Assembly: GCA_903907925.1 (NCBI GenBank) | Contig: CAIVQB010000008.1 | Span: 1 to 63,103, forward strand | Direction: 5' to 3' | Length of the DNA stretch: 63,103 nucleotides | Origin: an uncultured Verrucomicrobiota bacterium | GTDB taxonomy: Bacteria > Verrucomicrobiota > Verrucomicrobiia > Limisphaerales > UBA9464 | Shown here: positions 34,401-42,706 of the stretch, in pieces | Layout: the number at the start of each line of letters is the position of its first letter | How positions within the stretch are numbered: the first letter of the stretch is position 1 | Made by a program: the position numbers and the translations under genes | The notes under the pieces: model-generated | What the model saw: only the letters and a program-made list of their open reading frames with translations | Databases searched by the model: none | What the model was told of the DNA's origin: nothing

Positions 34401-36599
34401 GGTGAGGCCCTGGGGTTGGGATTCATTGAGCAGGCGGTTGGCCGTGCCCCGGACCCAGCCGTTCGGATGTTCGAGGGCGGCGACCAAGCCGGCCGGATCA
34501 TTCGCGTCGAGTTTCCAGGCGGGAAGCGTGGTGGCTTCCTTGTGCTGGATGCGCCAAAGCCGGGTGAAGTGATGGTCGCGGTCCGGGCGGGTCGCCGCAT
34601 TGCGCGCGCCGTGGGCGGGACCGCGGGTGTCGTTGTGAACGGCGATCTGGTTGTAGAAGTCGACCACGTACAGCGCGCCATCAGGACCGACGCGGCTGTG
34701 GATGGGCCGGAACCAGTAGTCGGTGCTGCTGAAGAATTCCGTCTCCTTGCGGCCGGTTTCCTTGCGGCCCTGGTAGGTCACGCCTTTCGGGTCGAGGAAT
34801 TCGTGATGGAATAGATGCGTGGTGGCCTCGCTCATGAAGAATGAGTAGCGGTCGTCCGGCGCCCATTTGGCCGGCCATGCGCCACCGTCATAGATTGTGG
34901 CACCGGCGGCGGCAGTCCACGCGCCGACCCAGTCGATCTGGACATAGGGCTGCCGGGTCTCCTGGAACGGCGGGTAGATTTTGTTTTCCTCGATGATGTT
35001 GAGATAGGCGCGGTGGCCCCCGATGCTGCCGCGGGCGAGGAATTTCTCCGGCAGGACGACGTGGCAGATCGGTTCGCCGCAGGTGGCGGTGGTGAAGATG
35101 ATCTCGCCATCGGGCGCCACCTCGCAGCCCCAGGTGTTGCAACTCCCGGCCGCGACCTGCTCCAGCAGTGAACCGTCGGGACGAAACCGGTACACGCCGG
35201 CCGCGATGTCTCCAAAATCCTTCGTTCCGTCGCCGGATTTCACGTGGCCGCGGGTGTAGCCGACGGTGCCGTACACAAATCCGTCGGGACCCCAGCGCAG
35301 GTTGTTGATCACCGCGTGGGTGTCAAACGTTCCCCATCCGGTGTACAAGGTCTCGATCTTGTCCGCCTTGCCGTCGCCGTCGGTGTCGCGGATCCAGAGA
35401 ATGTCAGGGGCCTGCGAGACGATGACGCCGTCCTTGTAGAACACCAGCGACGTGGGCAGCTCGAGTCCGTCGGCGAACACTTCCTTGTGATCCATGATCC
35501 CGTCGCCATTGGTGTCGGTAAGAATGGAAATCCGGTCCTTGGGTTTCCGGGCTTCCTTGCTGCCGACCGGGAATTTCTCGGGATTCTGGGCGCGGTTCCA
35601 ATAGGCCTTGAAGTCGTTCTTGTTCACGTCGCGTCCGCCCGGGTATTCGGGGGTTTCAACGACCCACAACCGGCCCTTGGGATCCCAATCCAGCGACATG
35701 ATCTTCTCGGCGATGTGTTCGTCGGCGGCGAGCGAGACATTGAATTCGGGGTGCAGGTTGAAGCGTGCCACGGCCTTTTCCGCGGGGACCGGCCCGCCCT
35801 CGGGATAGGTCAGCGACGCCAGTTCCGCCGGCGAGCAGAATTCGTCTGCGTTCTCGCGATGGCCCGCCCAGGCGATGCCGCGAAGGAGGATCGCCCGGTA
35901 ATGGGGCGTCTGGAACGAGGTGTATTCATGGCCGGGAATGCTGACAAAGGCGCGGTACGGCTGGGTGCCGCCTTCCCAAGTCTTTTCGTAGGTCCACAAC
36001 TGCGGCCAGATGTTGAACACGTCAATGAAGCTGGTGGCGAGGACATGCACGTCCGGGGACATGTCGAGCTGGTTGTAGACCTCGTCCTTCCAGTCGAAGT
36101 TGGAAATGCCGCGGGTGATCGGGTGGTCGTTGTCCACGAAGTAAACGCCGACCTCGCCCTCGTGCCACTGGGTCTTTTTTTCACCGTCCCAACGCCAGGA
36201 ACCGCCCTGGACCTTCTTGGCCCAGGCGTGTTCCTCGCCGGCGACAACGGCGTCGTGGATGACCACCAGGCCGCCACCGCGCCGCAGGAAGGCTTCGAAA
36301 CGGGTGCGCTCCTCACCCACGATCTTCATGCCGTCCGCGGCGTAGATCACCAGGACGTCAGTGGCCTCAAGTTGCGCGACGGTTGGGAATTGCATCGCGC
36401 CGTCCACGGTCATTCCACGTTCGCCGAGCAACTTGGTGTAGTCGCCGAGGAATCGGGGATGATCGTGTTGATTGGGTCCGTGGGTCTTCACCCCGGCACG
36501 GATGAACACCCGCAACGGAGCGGCCCAACCGGTGAGGGGAATGGCGAGAAAAAGCGTGGTCAGACACGCCACGAGGAGACGACGAAAGCGATGACTCAT
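31494..36599 (-). CDS. PVC-type dehydrogenase-HEAT-cytochrome c protein flanked by two ThuA-like domains
   Basis: Secreted 1701-residue multidomain protein. The order is a signal peptide (to about residue 27), a ThuA-like domain (about 28-250, VLVIYAADGMKIVGEERTRF), and a PVC-type membrane-bound dehydrogenase beta-propeller (about 290-690, LWVVETPEYPGGRD, FVYGTVGYTRGHVKS). Then come HEAT-like helical repeats (about 700-1130), a cytochrome c module (NCAGCHQFKTEGRNLAPNL near 1145, ending SSSGRSLMPEGFEQLGADG) and a beta-sandwich part. A second ThuA-like domain ends the protein (about 1480-1701, VLLIGGGASHDYNRWF). ThuA is a glutamine-amidotransferase-like fold linked to sugar catabolism. The protein likely oxidises sugars or related carbohydrates outside the cytoplasm. 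The doubled ThuA arrangement is unusual. Confidence 0.88.
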   Translation of the reverse strand: MSHRFRRLLVACLTTLFLAIPLTGWAAPLRVFIRAGVKTHGPNQHDHPRFLGDYTKLLGERGMTVDGAMQFPTVAQLEATDVLVIYAADGMKIVGEERTRFEAFLRRGGGLVVIHDAVVAGEEHAWAKKVQGGSWRWDGEKKTQWHEGEVGVYFVDNDHPITRGISNFDWKDEVYNQLDMSPDVHVLATSFIDVFNIWPQLWTYEKTWEGGTQPYRAFVSIPGHEYTSFQTPHYRAILLRGIAWAGHRENADEFCSPAELASLTYPEGGPVPAEKAVARFNLHPEFNVSLAADEHIAEKIMSLDWDPKGRLWVVETPEYPGGRDVNKNDFKAYWNRAQNPEKFPVGSKEARKPKDRISILTDTNGDGIMDHKEVFADGLELPTSLVFYKDGVIVSQAPDILWIRDTDGDGKADKIETLYTGWGTFDTHAVINNLRWGPDGFVYGTVGYTRGHVKSGDGTKDFGDIAAGVYRFRPDGSLLEQVAAGSCNTWGCEVAPDGEIIFTTATCGEPICHVVLPEKFLARGSIGGHRAYLNIIEENKIYPPFQETRQPYVQIDWVGAWTAAAGATIYDGGAWPAKWAPDDRYSFFMSEATTHLFHHEFLDPKGVTYQGRKETGRKETEFFSSTDYWFRPIHSRVGPDGALYVVDFYNQIAVHNDTRGPAHGARNAATRPDRDHHFTRLWRIQHKEATTLPAWKLDANDPAGLVAALEHPNGWVRGTANRLLNESQPQGLTNQLATLLKSSTNRYARIQALYTFDNLHQLNADVVLEGMSDTDPAVRKNAVRLVAERRTLPNIRIEDRIRQLVFDRNARVQIQALMAMSSESSTEGNAKALAEVWPRLKNQWLESAAVGAANANPILVLDRVLTAPDPAFGAAYVPHLARLIAANPPRQAPRNFLRVLAEAPAAADGLKQAALDAYTPALKSTQNQAWTPQLSAPLATLLANPRTAGSVLPLVARWDTEGKLANAVRPAVASAEAQLKDTTLSDAVRGQIAANLIGVRKMDATIIPAVAALLGPGSSPVLQQRIVEALGLAPDSAVAIVAAFPNLPPEVVEPAFGQIVKRTEAALAFLDAVAAKNIDLLKLGPARQHRLRTHPDAAVAKRANTVIDELKGPEAKEKDALIARLSVEVVKPGNVENGHKVFTANCAGCHQFKTEGRNLAPNLTGMGAHGAADLLVHIVDPNRQVEPNFVSTTIETKDDQSYDGIIDRENAKEVILRNATGDFTIPTSNIKTRSSSGRSLMPEGFEQLGADGLRDLLTFICADENRFRMVDLTGAFTANNSRGLYNSPDNVDETVSFRSYGLKKVDDVPFDVVSPQKAVANVIVLKGGAPDSWSRKTLPQKVEVKVGVAASRLHFLGGVGGWGFPAVGDDKLPVLKVTATFAGGATQEIILRNGQEIADYNGQQDVPGSKALAQFTRGRGQVRWFTKELKPNGVVEKLTLESYDNGVAPTLFAITAEIGGSPRAEAAPAAPVTPVLKWNAGLKVLLIGGGASHDYNRWFNLADVELLNKSGHMSANYLEPQEVSVASVQAADVLVISANKAFPDPAVRDAITAHAAAGKGLVLLHPGLWYNWANWAAYNKDLAGGGARGHDRYGPFDVTLTGVQHPILKGVPEKFAISDELYYFEADPQGTPIEVLATAHSESKNKTFPQVFIVKHPATRIAGITLGHDGIAHSLEAYQQILRNSIYWSSHHEDWITGAGK

Positions 36600-36730
36600 A
36601 GAGATGGCAGGTGGGCCTATTTTAGCCCGGACCGTTCCGGCGTCCATGAGTTTGAGGGCCTGTCTTGGAATTCGGATGGACCCGGTGTCGGAGGATTGCC
36701 GCCACCGGTGGACCGATTCACACTCACCGC

Positions 36731-37987
36731 ATGTCCCGCCTTTGGAACCGTTGGAGCCTTCTGCTGGTGCTCGGACTCCTGCTGGCGGTCTCCTGCCGCA
36801 CCGTCCCCAGCGGAACCGACCGGGTCCACGGTGTCCGGCAGGTCGCGCCGTGGAATGCCGTCCGTCTGCAGGAACTCGACGACGCCATCACCACAGCGGT
36901 TTCCAGCAATCGGACTCCGGGTGCCGTCCTGTGGCTCGAACATCGTGGTGCCCGTCATGTCGCCGTGTTCGGCAACCGCTCGGTCGATCCGGTTCGTGAA
37001 TCAATGACCGAGGACACGATCTTTGACGCGGCGTCCCTCACCAAGGTCCTCGCGACCACGCCGGCGGTGATGAAGCTCGTCGAACTCGGCCGGGTGGATC
37101 CTGCGCGAACCGTGGCCACCTATCTGCCCGAGTTTACCGGCGGCGGACGTGAAGCGATCACTGTCGGCCAGCTTCTCACGCATACTTCCGGACTGCCCCC
37201 GGGATTGTCGCGCGCCGAGGCTTGGTTGGGTCCGACCGAAGCTCTCCGACGGGCGTGTGTCGAACCGTTGATGGATCCCCCGGGCTCGCGGTTCCGGTAC
37301 AGCGATATCAACTTCATCCTGCTGGGCGAACTGGTTCACCGGGTCAGCGGACGGACTCTGGATCGCTTTTGCGCTGTGGAATTCTACCGGCCGTTGAAGA
37401 TGCGGGACACCGGGTTTCGCCCGATGCCACCGGGATCTTTGACGCCCGTTGCTCGTGCCGATGTCACCCGCATGGCACCGACCGAGCGGATTGGCCCGAC
37501 GGTCTTGCGGGGTGTGGTGCATGACCCGACATCACGGCGCATGGGCGGGGTGGCTGGGCATGCCGGCCTGTTCACGACCGCGGGTGACCTGGCCCGGTTT
37601 TGCCGGATGATGTTGAACGGTGGTGTTCTGGACGGGCACCGGGTGTTTCGGCCGGAGACGGTCCGGGCGATGACGTCGGTTCAATCGCCACCGGGTTTGC
37701 CGCGTCGCGGTTGGGGGTGGGATATTGATTCGCCGTATGCCGGCCCGCGTGGGTCGGTGTTTCCGATCGGCAGCTACGGGCATAGCGGATGGACCGGGAC
37801 CAGCCTGTGGATCGATCCGTTCTCCGACACGTTCGTCATTCTGCTCACCAATCGGAATCATCCCTCCGAGTCGGGCAACGTCATTGGCCTGCGGCGTCAG
37901 GTGGGAACGCTGGCGGCGCAGTCGATCACCGACTTCGACTTCAGCAACGTTCCGGGCGCGCTTCCATCGGAGCCGTTGGTCCGGTGA
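36731..37987 (+). CDS. Serine hydrolase, class C beta-lactamase family, lipoprotein
   Basis: The 418-residue precursor has a lipobox (LAVSC, Cys near residue 22). The beta-lactamase/PBP fold shows the SxxK motif SLTK (nucleophile Ser), the YxN motif YSDIN and the third motif HSGW (in place of KTG), as in class C-like esterases. Its likely role is cell-wall peptidase or esterase at the outer face. It is divergent from the dual-ThuA gene, with 131 bases between the starts. Confidence 0.88.
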   Translation: MSRLWNRWSLLLVLGLLLAVSCRTVPSGTDRVHGVRQVAPWNAVRLQELDDAITTAVSSNRTPGAVLWLEHRGARHVAVFGNRSVDPVRESMTEDTIFDAASLTKVLATTPAVMKLVELGRVDPARTVATYLPEFTGGGREAITVGQLLTHTSGLPPGLSRAEAWLGPTEALRRACVEPLMDPPGSRFRYSDINFILLGELVHRVSGRTLDRFCAVEFYRPLKMRDTGFRPMPPGSLTPVARADVTRMAPTERIGPTVLRGVVHDPTSRRMGGVAGHAGLFTTAGDLARFCRMMLNGGVLDGHRVFRPETVRAMTSVQSPPGLPRRGWGWDIDSPYAGPRGSVFPIGSYGHSGWTGTSLWIDPFSDTFVILLTNRNHPSESGNVIGLRRQVGTLAAQSITDFDFSNVPGALPSEPLVR

Positions 37988-38005
37988 ACCGCGAGATTCA
38001 CGGGT

Positions 38006-38965
38006 TCAGCGGGGGCCACCGGGTTTCGATTCCGTCCAAGCCTGCCAGCCTTCGCCGCGGTAGCGCGCCGGCGAAAAACTCTCCGGATGCAGGATTTCGG
38101 CGAGGATTTCCAGGGAATCTACCAATCGCGGGCCGGGCCGGTTGAAATAGGCGCTGGCGTCGGTCACGAACAATTGGCCGGATCGAACGGCGCGGAGACG
38201 TTCCCATCCTGGTTGTCGGGCGAGGATCGAGACCTCCTGGCGAACGCGGTCCAAATCGAATCCACAGGGAAGGGCGACGATGACTTCGGGATCTTGAAGC
38301 AGGAGGTTTTCCCAGGTCATCCAGTCGGAATGTTTCCCGGCCTCGCCGAAGAGCGGTCGGCCGCCGGCGAGTTCCACCAGTTCCGGGATCCAGTTTCCGG
38401 CACCCATGAGTGGATCGAGCCATTCCAGGCACGCGACCGTGGGACGCCATCGGAGGAGCGCGACGCGTTCGATCACCGCAACCACCCGCGCCTTCAACGG
38501 GCCGATTACCGAGCGACCCTCATCGGCGAGGCTGAGGGCAGACGCCACCTGCCGGAAGTCGGTCCAGAGATCGGCGAGCCGGCTGGGCGACAGGCGGATG
38601 ACCTGCGGCCGCGGGCCGGGCCAATCGGCAAGTGCCGCCTCCAGATCGGCCGGGGAAACGGCGCAGACAGCGCACTGATCCTGGGTGAGGATCAGGTCGG
38701 GTCGAAGCGCCCGGAGCCGGTCACGATCAATTTCGAAGAGTGATTTCCCGGTCTGCGCTGAAGTGGTGACCGCCTGGTGCAGTTCCGTCGACGAGGCCTT
38801 CGGTGAAACGGTGGCCCGGGTGACGGCCGGAGTCGGCAGGGCAGCCCAGGGATGATCGCAGGCGTGGCTGCGGCCGACCAGCCGTTCGCCGCAACCCAGC
38901 GCAAAGACCATTTCGGTGGCGGCCGGGAGCAGGGAAACAATCCGTTCAGGAACCTTGGATGTCAT
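38006..38965 (-). CDS. Periplasmic-binding-protein-like cobalamin-binding protein (BtuF-like)
   Basis: The 319-residue protein from ATG 38965 begins PERIVSLLPAATEMVFALGC, the classical N-terminus of BtuF/FepB-type class III binding proteins. It continues with LRPDLILTQDQCAVCAVS and ends with an ALPCGFDLDRVRQE and FVTDASAYFNRPGPRLVDS region typical of B12-binding members. No signal peptide is visible from this start. The upstream extension adds none either, so a cytosolic location is possible. No TonB-dependent receptor or BtuCD permease gene is close. Confidence 0.82.
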   Translation of the reverse strand: MTSKVPERIVSLLPAATEMVFALGCGERLVGRSHACDHPWAALPTPAVTRATVSPKASSTELHQAVTTSAQTGKSLFEIDRDRLRALRPDLILTQDQCAVCAVSPADLEAALADWPGPRPQVIRLSPSRLADLWTDFRQVASALSLADEGRSVIGPLKARVVAVIERVALLRWRPTVACLEWLDPLMGAGNWIPELVELAGGRPLFGEAGKHSDWMTWENLLLQDPEVIVALPCGFDLDRVRQEVSILARQPGWERLRAVRSGQLFVTDASAYFNRPGPRLVDSLEILAEILHPESFSPARYRGEGWQAWTESKPGGPR

Positions 38966-39129
38966 ACGCAAACGGGCCAACGGTGAGCAGACCCATCGGG
39001 TGCGAAACGTTGCACGAAACCGGTGGACGGTCACCCCGTTTTCGATCCAAGGAAAACGGATCGGTGCGTCGCCGACTTGCGCGCGGGCGCGGACACCCGC
39101 TATCGTCGCCGCTTACAAATTTGATCGAA

Positions 39130-39588
39130 ATGAAATCCCTCGTCCTGATTGCCGGAGCCTTGGCCCTAGCCCTGTCTGTTTCCACCGTGACCGCCCAAAC
39201 CGCCGCTCCCGATCCGAAACCGGCCAAAGCCAAGAAGGCCGACAAACCGGAGAAGAAGGCGGGCGCGAAAAAGGCGAAAGGTGCCCGGCTGAATCATGTG
39301 GTCGCCTTCAAGTTCAAGGACGACGCCAAGAAAGAGGACGTTCGCAAGGTGGAGGAGGCGTTCCGCGCCTTGAAGACCAAGATTCCGCAGGTCCAGCGCC
39401 TGGTCTGGGGCCTGAACAACAGTCCGGAAGGCTTGAACAAGGGTTGCACCCACGTTTGGATTCTGACTTTCAACTCCGAGGAAGATCGCAACGTTTACAT
39501 CACTCATCCGGATCACGAGGAGTTCAAGAAGCTCGCCAAGCCGCTGATCGCTGACGTCTTCGTCGCCGACTTCTGGGCCAAGGATTGA
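39130..39588 (+). CDS. Secreted Dabb (stress-responsive A/B barrel) domain protein
   Basis: The 152-residue product has a signal peptide (SLVLIAGALALALSVSTVTA), a Lys/Ala-rich linker (KPAKAKKADKPEKK) and a Dabb domain (about 52-150). The domain starts RLNHVVAFKFKDDAKKEDV and includes NKGCTHVWILTFNSEEDRN. Dabb proteins are usually cytosolic or plant stress proteins of about 100 residues, and export is common only in PVC bacteria, where function is unknown. It is divergent from the BtuF-like gene and convergent with the Nudix gene. Confidence 0.85.
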   Translation: MKSLVLIAGALALALSVSTVTAQTAAPDPKPAKAKKADKPEKKAGAKKAKGARLNHVVAFKFKDDAKKEDVRKVEEAFRALKTKIPQVQRLVWGLNNSPEGLNKGCTHVWILTFNSEEDRNVYITHPDHEEFKKLAKPLIADVFVADFWAKD

Positions 39589-39611
39589 TTCACCGAACCG
39601 GGTAAGCGCGG

Positions 39612-39654
39612 AACTCCAACTGGCGGAGTCCCGCCTTCAGGCGGCTCGGGGTTT
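39612..39654. repeat. GC-rich hairpin between convergent genes
   Basis: CCGCC-TTCA-GGCGG (39631-39644) lies within a segment starting GAACTCCAACTGGCGGAGTC. It lies between the Dabb and Nudix gene ends, followed by GGGGTTTTC, so it could terminate rightward transcription. The sequence resembles extragenic repeats I associate with Verrucomicrobia, but no second copy was found in the window. Confidence 0.4.
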
Positions 39655-40161
39655 TCAGTCCACCTTCGACTGCAGAGCCGACGTGAGTCGGTCGAGCAGC
39701 GGTTGCTGGGCCACTTTCATTCGTTCGCGGGCCAGGCCGAGCGAAAAGAAGGAAGCCGATTCGATTTCCGGCCAGGGAGAGATCACCCCGGATCCGGGCG
39801 GCCATTCGATCCGGATCATGTTGCTCCGGATCGGTTGCCCGTCCCATTCGCCGGCGAAGGCCCAAGCGTGGACGGTCTTCCCGCCTTTTTGACGGATCGA
39901 TCCGAGTTCGAGGTAGGGGCCAGACGGAACAATGCCCACCTCCTCTTGAAATTCACGGACGGCGGCATCGAGCAGCGATTCGCCCGATTCGACCTCGCCC
40001 TTGGGAATGGTCCAGAAGTCGTGGTCGCGGTTGGGGAACCACGGACCGCCGGGGCGGGCGATGAACACCTCCAACGTGCCGTCCCGGACCCGATACATCA
40101 GCAGACCGGCGCTAACCCGCGATCGGCGGGGCGTCACGGACCTGGAGGGTGGAACGGTCAT
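39655..40161 (-). CDS. Nudix hydrolase
   Basis: The 168-residue protein carries a complete Nudix box, GEVESGESLLDAAVREFQEE followed by VG, matching GX5EX7REUXEEXGU. The flanking segments DFWTIPKG and GKTVHAWAFAGEWDG fit the family of diadenosine polyphosphate or nucleotide hydrolases that act on house-cleaning substrates. ATG 40161 is preferred over an upstream start that would add about 68 non-conserved residues. Confidence 0.88.
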   Translation of the reverse strand: MTVPPSRSVTPRRSRVSAGLLMYRVRDGTLEVFIARPGGPWFPNRDHDFWTIPKGEVESGESLLDAAVREFQEEVGIVPSGPYLELGSIRQKGGKTVHAWAFAGEWDGQPIRSNMIRIEWPPGSGVISPWPEIESASFFSLGLARERMKVAQQPLLDRLTSALQSKVD

Positions 40162-40275
40162 CCCGGGTGCCGGTGAGCGGTCAAGAGGACCACATTGAAA
40201 ACCGCATCCGGCAGGGTTGTGGATAAGGAATTCGGAGAAAAATGGCAACGAAAGTCTGCCGCGGGAATGTCCGCA

Positions 40276-40317
40276 GACGGGCGTTAAGATACCACGCCGG
40301 ATCGCCGAACGCCCGTC
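40276..40317. repeat. 10-bp inverted repeat at the end of the aldolase-like gene
   Basis: GACGGGCGTT (40276-40285) and AACGCCCGTC (40308-40317) are exact inverted repeats with a 22-base loop. They overlap the stop of the aldolase-like gene. No T-run follows on the minus strand, so terminator function is unclear. Confidence 0.45.
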
Positions 40318-41071
40318 ATTGCTTGAGAAAACGTGGCCGTGGTGCCTGTCCGCTGGGTTGTTCAATCCGCTGAACCTGGCCCGGTTTTAGGACGGCCGGC
40401 CCTCCCAGGGCGGCGGTGCCGACAAACACCTGCGCCGATTTTTCGGCGGCCAAAAGGGTGGTCAGGACCGCTTGGGGCGTCGCGCCGATGGCAATGATTC
40501 CGCGGTTCTGCAGGAGGATCAAACGCGGCAACGGAGCATTCCCGCGGCGCATGAACAGGGCCACGCGGCCCTGGATCTCGCGGGCCAGCGGGCTGCCGGG
40601 ATCGGCATACGGGACATAGACCGATATGGCACCGCAGTCGGACACCTGTTCCGGGTAGATCCGCTGTTCGGCGAAGGCCTCGCCCATGCGTGAACAAAGG
40701 ATCTGCAGGCAGGCCGTCGGGGCGCAATGGGCGACGAACTGGATGCCCTCGAGCTGGAGCAGGAGCGAATGAAAGGCCGATTCCGAGCTGGGGGCCTTCG
40801 CGTGTGGGTTCACGCGGGCTTCGAGGAGCGCCCGGTCGAGTTCGGACACATCCATCAGCGGCGTCTCCAGCAGCGACAGGATGCGGCCGGTATGGCACTC
40901 GATCACTTCATCGGGCGTCAGGGTGCCCAAAACACTCCCCGCGGCTTTGACCACAAAACGGTCGGCGTCGATCCGCGCGGAAACATTGCCCTCGGCCAGT
41001 TGCACGAGGCCCAGGGATTCGCGACCGACTTGATGAGCCAGCCAGAGGAGTTGTGAGACGGGACTTTTCAC
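40316..41071 (-). CDS. Class II aldolase/adducin-like protein lacking metal ligands
   Basis: About 251 residues from GTG 41071; a TTG at 41113 with an upstream GGAGG overlapping gatB is an alternative start. The fold is recognisable: LAEGNVSARIDADRFVVKA, SSESAFHSLLLQ (the conserved Glu), VAHCAPTACLQILCSRMG, PYADPGSPLAREI and LLQNRGIIAIGATPQA. Active class II aldolases bind zinc through an HxH pair and a later His in a (N/H)HG motif. Here the second His of HxH is Ala (HCA) and the later motif is NRG. The first His and the Glu remain. It may bind ligands without classic aldolase chemistry. It lies just downstream of gatB on the same strand. Confidence 0.75.
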   Translation of the reverse strand: MKSPVSQLLWLAHQVGRESLGLVQLAEGNVSARIDADRFVVKAAGSVLGTLTPDEVIECHTGRILSLLETPLMDVSELDRALLEARVNPHAKAPSSESAFHSLLLQLEGIQFVAHCAPTACLQILCSRMGEAFAEQRIYPEQVSDCGAISVYVPYADPGSPLAREIQGRVALFMRRGNAPLPRLILLQNRGIIAIGATPQAVLTTLLAAEKSAQVFVGTAALGGPAVLKPGQVQRIEQPSGQAPRPRFLKQ

Positions 41072-41090
41072 GGGAGGAGGCGGCCGCGGA

Positions 41091-42524
41091 TCAGGCGCGC
41101 AATTTGCGTTCAAGGACCTCCCCAGCGACGGCGGGATTGGCCTGGCCCTTGGACAGTTTCATCAACTGACCCTTGAGGAAATTCAGCGCGGCAACTTTGC
41201 CGGCGCGGAAATCGGCGGCGGGTCCGGGATGGGCGGCAATCACCTGGTCCGCGAGAGTCTCGATGGTGCCTGTGTCGCTGACCTGCGCCAGTCCGCGGGA
41301 CTCCACCACTGACGTCGGGGAAACTCCCTGGTCGAAGACGGCGATGAACACCTCTTGGGCAATCTTGCCGCTGATCCGACCTGAATCCACCAACTCCACC
41401 AGCTCGCGCACGGCGGCGGGCGTGATGCGGGCGGCTGCGATTTCGGTGTGGGTCTCCGCAAGGCGGGCGGCCAGGGCGTTGATCACCCAGTTGGCAATCG
41501 CCTTGGGATTCTTGTATCCGGTGGCGGCCGCCTCAAAGAAACGGCCCAATTCCAGGTGATCGGTCAGAACCTGCGCGTCACCGGCGGGCAGGTTGAAGTC
41601 GCGCATGAGCCGCAGCTTGCGTTGCAACGGCAGTTCCGGAACCCGGGTTCGAACCTCGCCGATCCATGCCGCCGTGGGTTCGAACGGCATGAGGTCCGGC
41701 TCCGGGAAGTAGCGGTAATCGTGGGCGTCCTCCTTGGACCGCATCGGCTCGGTGATGCCGGTCTCGTCGTCCCAGCGACGGGTTTCCTGACGCAGCTTCT
41801 CCCCACGCCGGACCGCCTCGATCTGTCGCGGAATCTCGTAATCCAGGGCGCGTCGGACCCCGGAGAATGAGTTCATGTTCTTGATCTCGATCTTCGCGCC
41901 CAAGGGAGTGGTTCCGACCGGCCGGACGGAGACATTGACGTCGCAGCGGACCATTCCCTTTTCCATGTCGCAATCCGACACCCCGGCGCGCATCAGCACG
42001 TCCTTCAGCGCATTCAGATAGTCATAGGCCATGCCGGAACTGGTCAGGTCCGGCTCGGAAACGATTTCCAGCAGGGGCACGCCGGCACGATTGAAATCAA
42101 CGCCGCTGTGCCGGTCGAAATGAGTGCTCTTGCCGACGTCCTCCTCGAGATGAGCGCGGGTGATCCGGACCCGGGTGAGGCCGTCGGGGGCACCGCCGAA
42201 TTCGAAATCCAGCCAGCCGTTTTGCGTGCTCGGACGGTCGTACTGGGTGACCTGATAATTCTTGGCGGAATCGGGGTAGAAATAGTTCTTCCGGTCGAAC
42301 TTGGCGTAGGCGGGGATCTCGCAGTTCAGGAGCAGTCCGGTCAGCACGGTCAGTCGCATCGCCTCTTCGTTGGCGACGGGCAGGACTCCGGGCAGCCCGA
42401 GGCAGACCGGGCAGACGTTGGTGTTGGGATCGGAGCCGAAGACATTGGGGCAGCCGCACCACATCTTCGAGAGCGTCTTCAACTGCACGTGCGTTTCGAG
42501 ACCAATGACCGCTTCGTAATCCAT
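41091..42524 (-). CDS. gatB: Aspartyl/glutamyl-tRNA amidotransferase subunit B
   Basis: Subunit of GatCAB, which converts Glu-tRNA(Gln) and/or Asp-tRNA(Asn) to the amidated forms. The 477-residue length is standard. Visible are YEAVIGLETHVQLKTLSKMW, the zinc-site cysteines CGCPNVFG and CPVC, NFDRKNYFYPDSAKNYQ-like KFDRKNYFYPDSAKNYQV, and the C-terminal tRNA-binding YqeY-like tail. gatA and gatC are not in the window. Confidence 0.96.
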   Translation of the reverse strand: MDYEAVIGLETHVQLKTLSKMWCGCPNVFGSDPNTNVCPVCLGLPGVLPVANEEAMRLTVLTGLLLNCEIPAYAKFDRKNYFYPDSAKNYQVTQYDRPSTQNGWLDFEFGGAPDGLTRVRITRAHLEEDVGKSTHFDRHSGVDFNRAGVPLLEIVSEPDLTSSGMAYDYLNALKDVLMRAGVSDCDMEKGMVRCDVNVSVRPVGTTPLGAKIEIKNMNSFSGVRRALDYEIPRQIEAVRRGEKLRQETRRWDDETGITEPMRSKEDAHDYRYFPEPDLMPFEPTAAWIGEVRTRVPELPLQRKLRLMRDFNLPAGDAQVLTDHLELGRFFEAAATGYKNPKAIANWVINALAARLAETHTEIAAARITPAAVRELVELVDSGRISGKIAQEVFIAVFDQGVSPTSVVESRGLAQVSDTGTIETLADQVIAAHPGPAADFRAGKVAALNFLKGQLMKLSKGQANPAVAGEVLERKLRA

Positions 42525-42597
42525 GTCGGGCGCGGAGTGTGCCAGTGGGCGGGAAAAGGCGGAACTAGAAAGGCGGACGGGACGGTGGGAAAACAGA

Positions 42598-42632
42598 CCG
42601 GGGCGCGGAATCGTTCCGCGCCCCGGTTTTTA
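42598..42632. terminator. Strong bidirectional terminator hairpin
   Basis: CCGGGGCGCGGAA (42598-42610), loop TCG, TTCCGCGCCCCGG (42614-42626): a perfect 13-bp stem followed by TTTTTAT on the plus strand and TCTGTTTT on the minus strand. It lies between the start of gatB and the end of the small membrane protein gene, so it most likely ends transcription of the latter. Confidence 0.85.
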
Positions 42633-42706
42633 TCGCCGATCCTTGCGGATATTGCGCTACGGGTGAGCCACCGCCAGCGACTGACGGTGGATTGGAAGCT
42701 ACGGGC

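Noticed and set aside
33069-34814. A 581-codon plus-strand frame antisense to the dual-ThuA gene
   Set aside because: It is entirely opposite a clear domain-rich coding sequence and shows no motifs.
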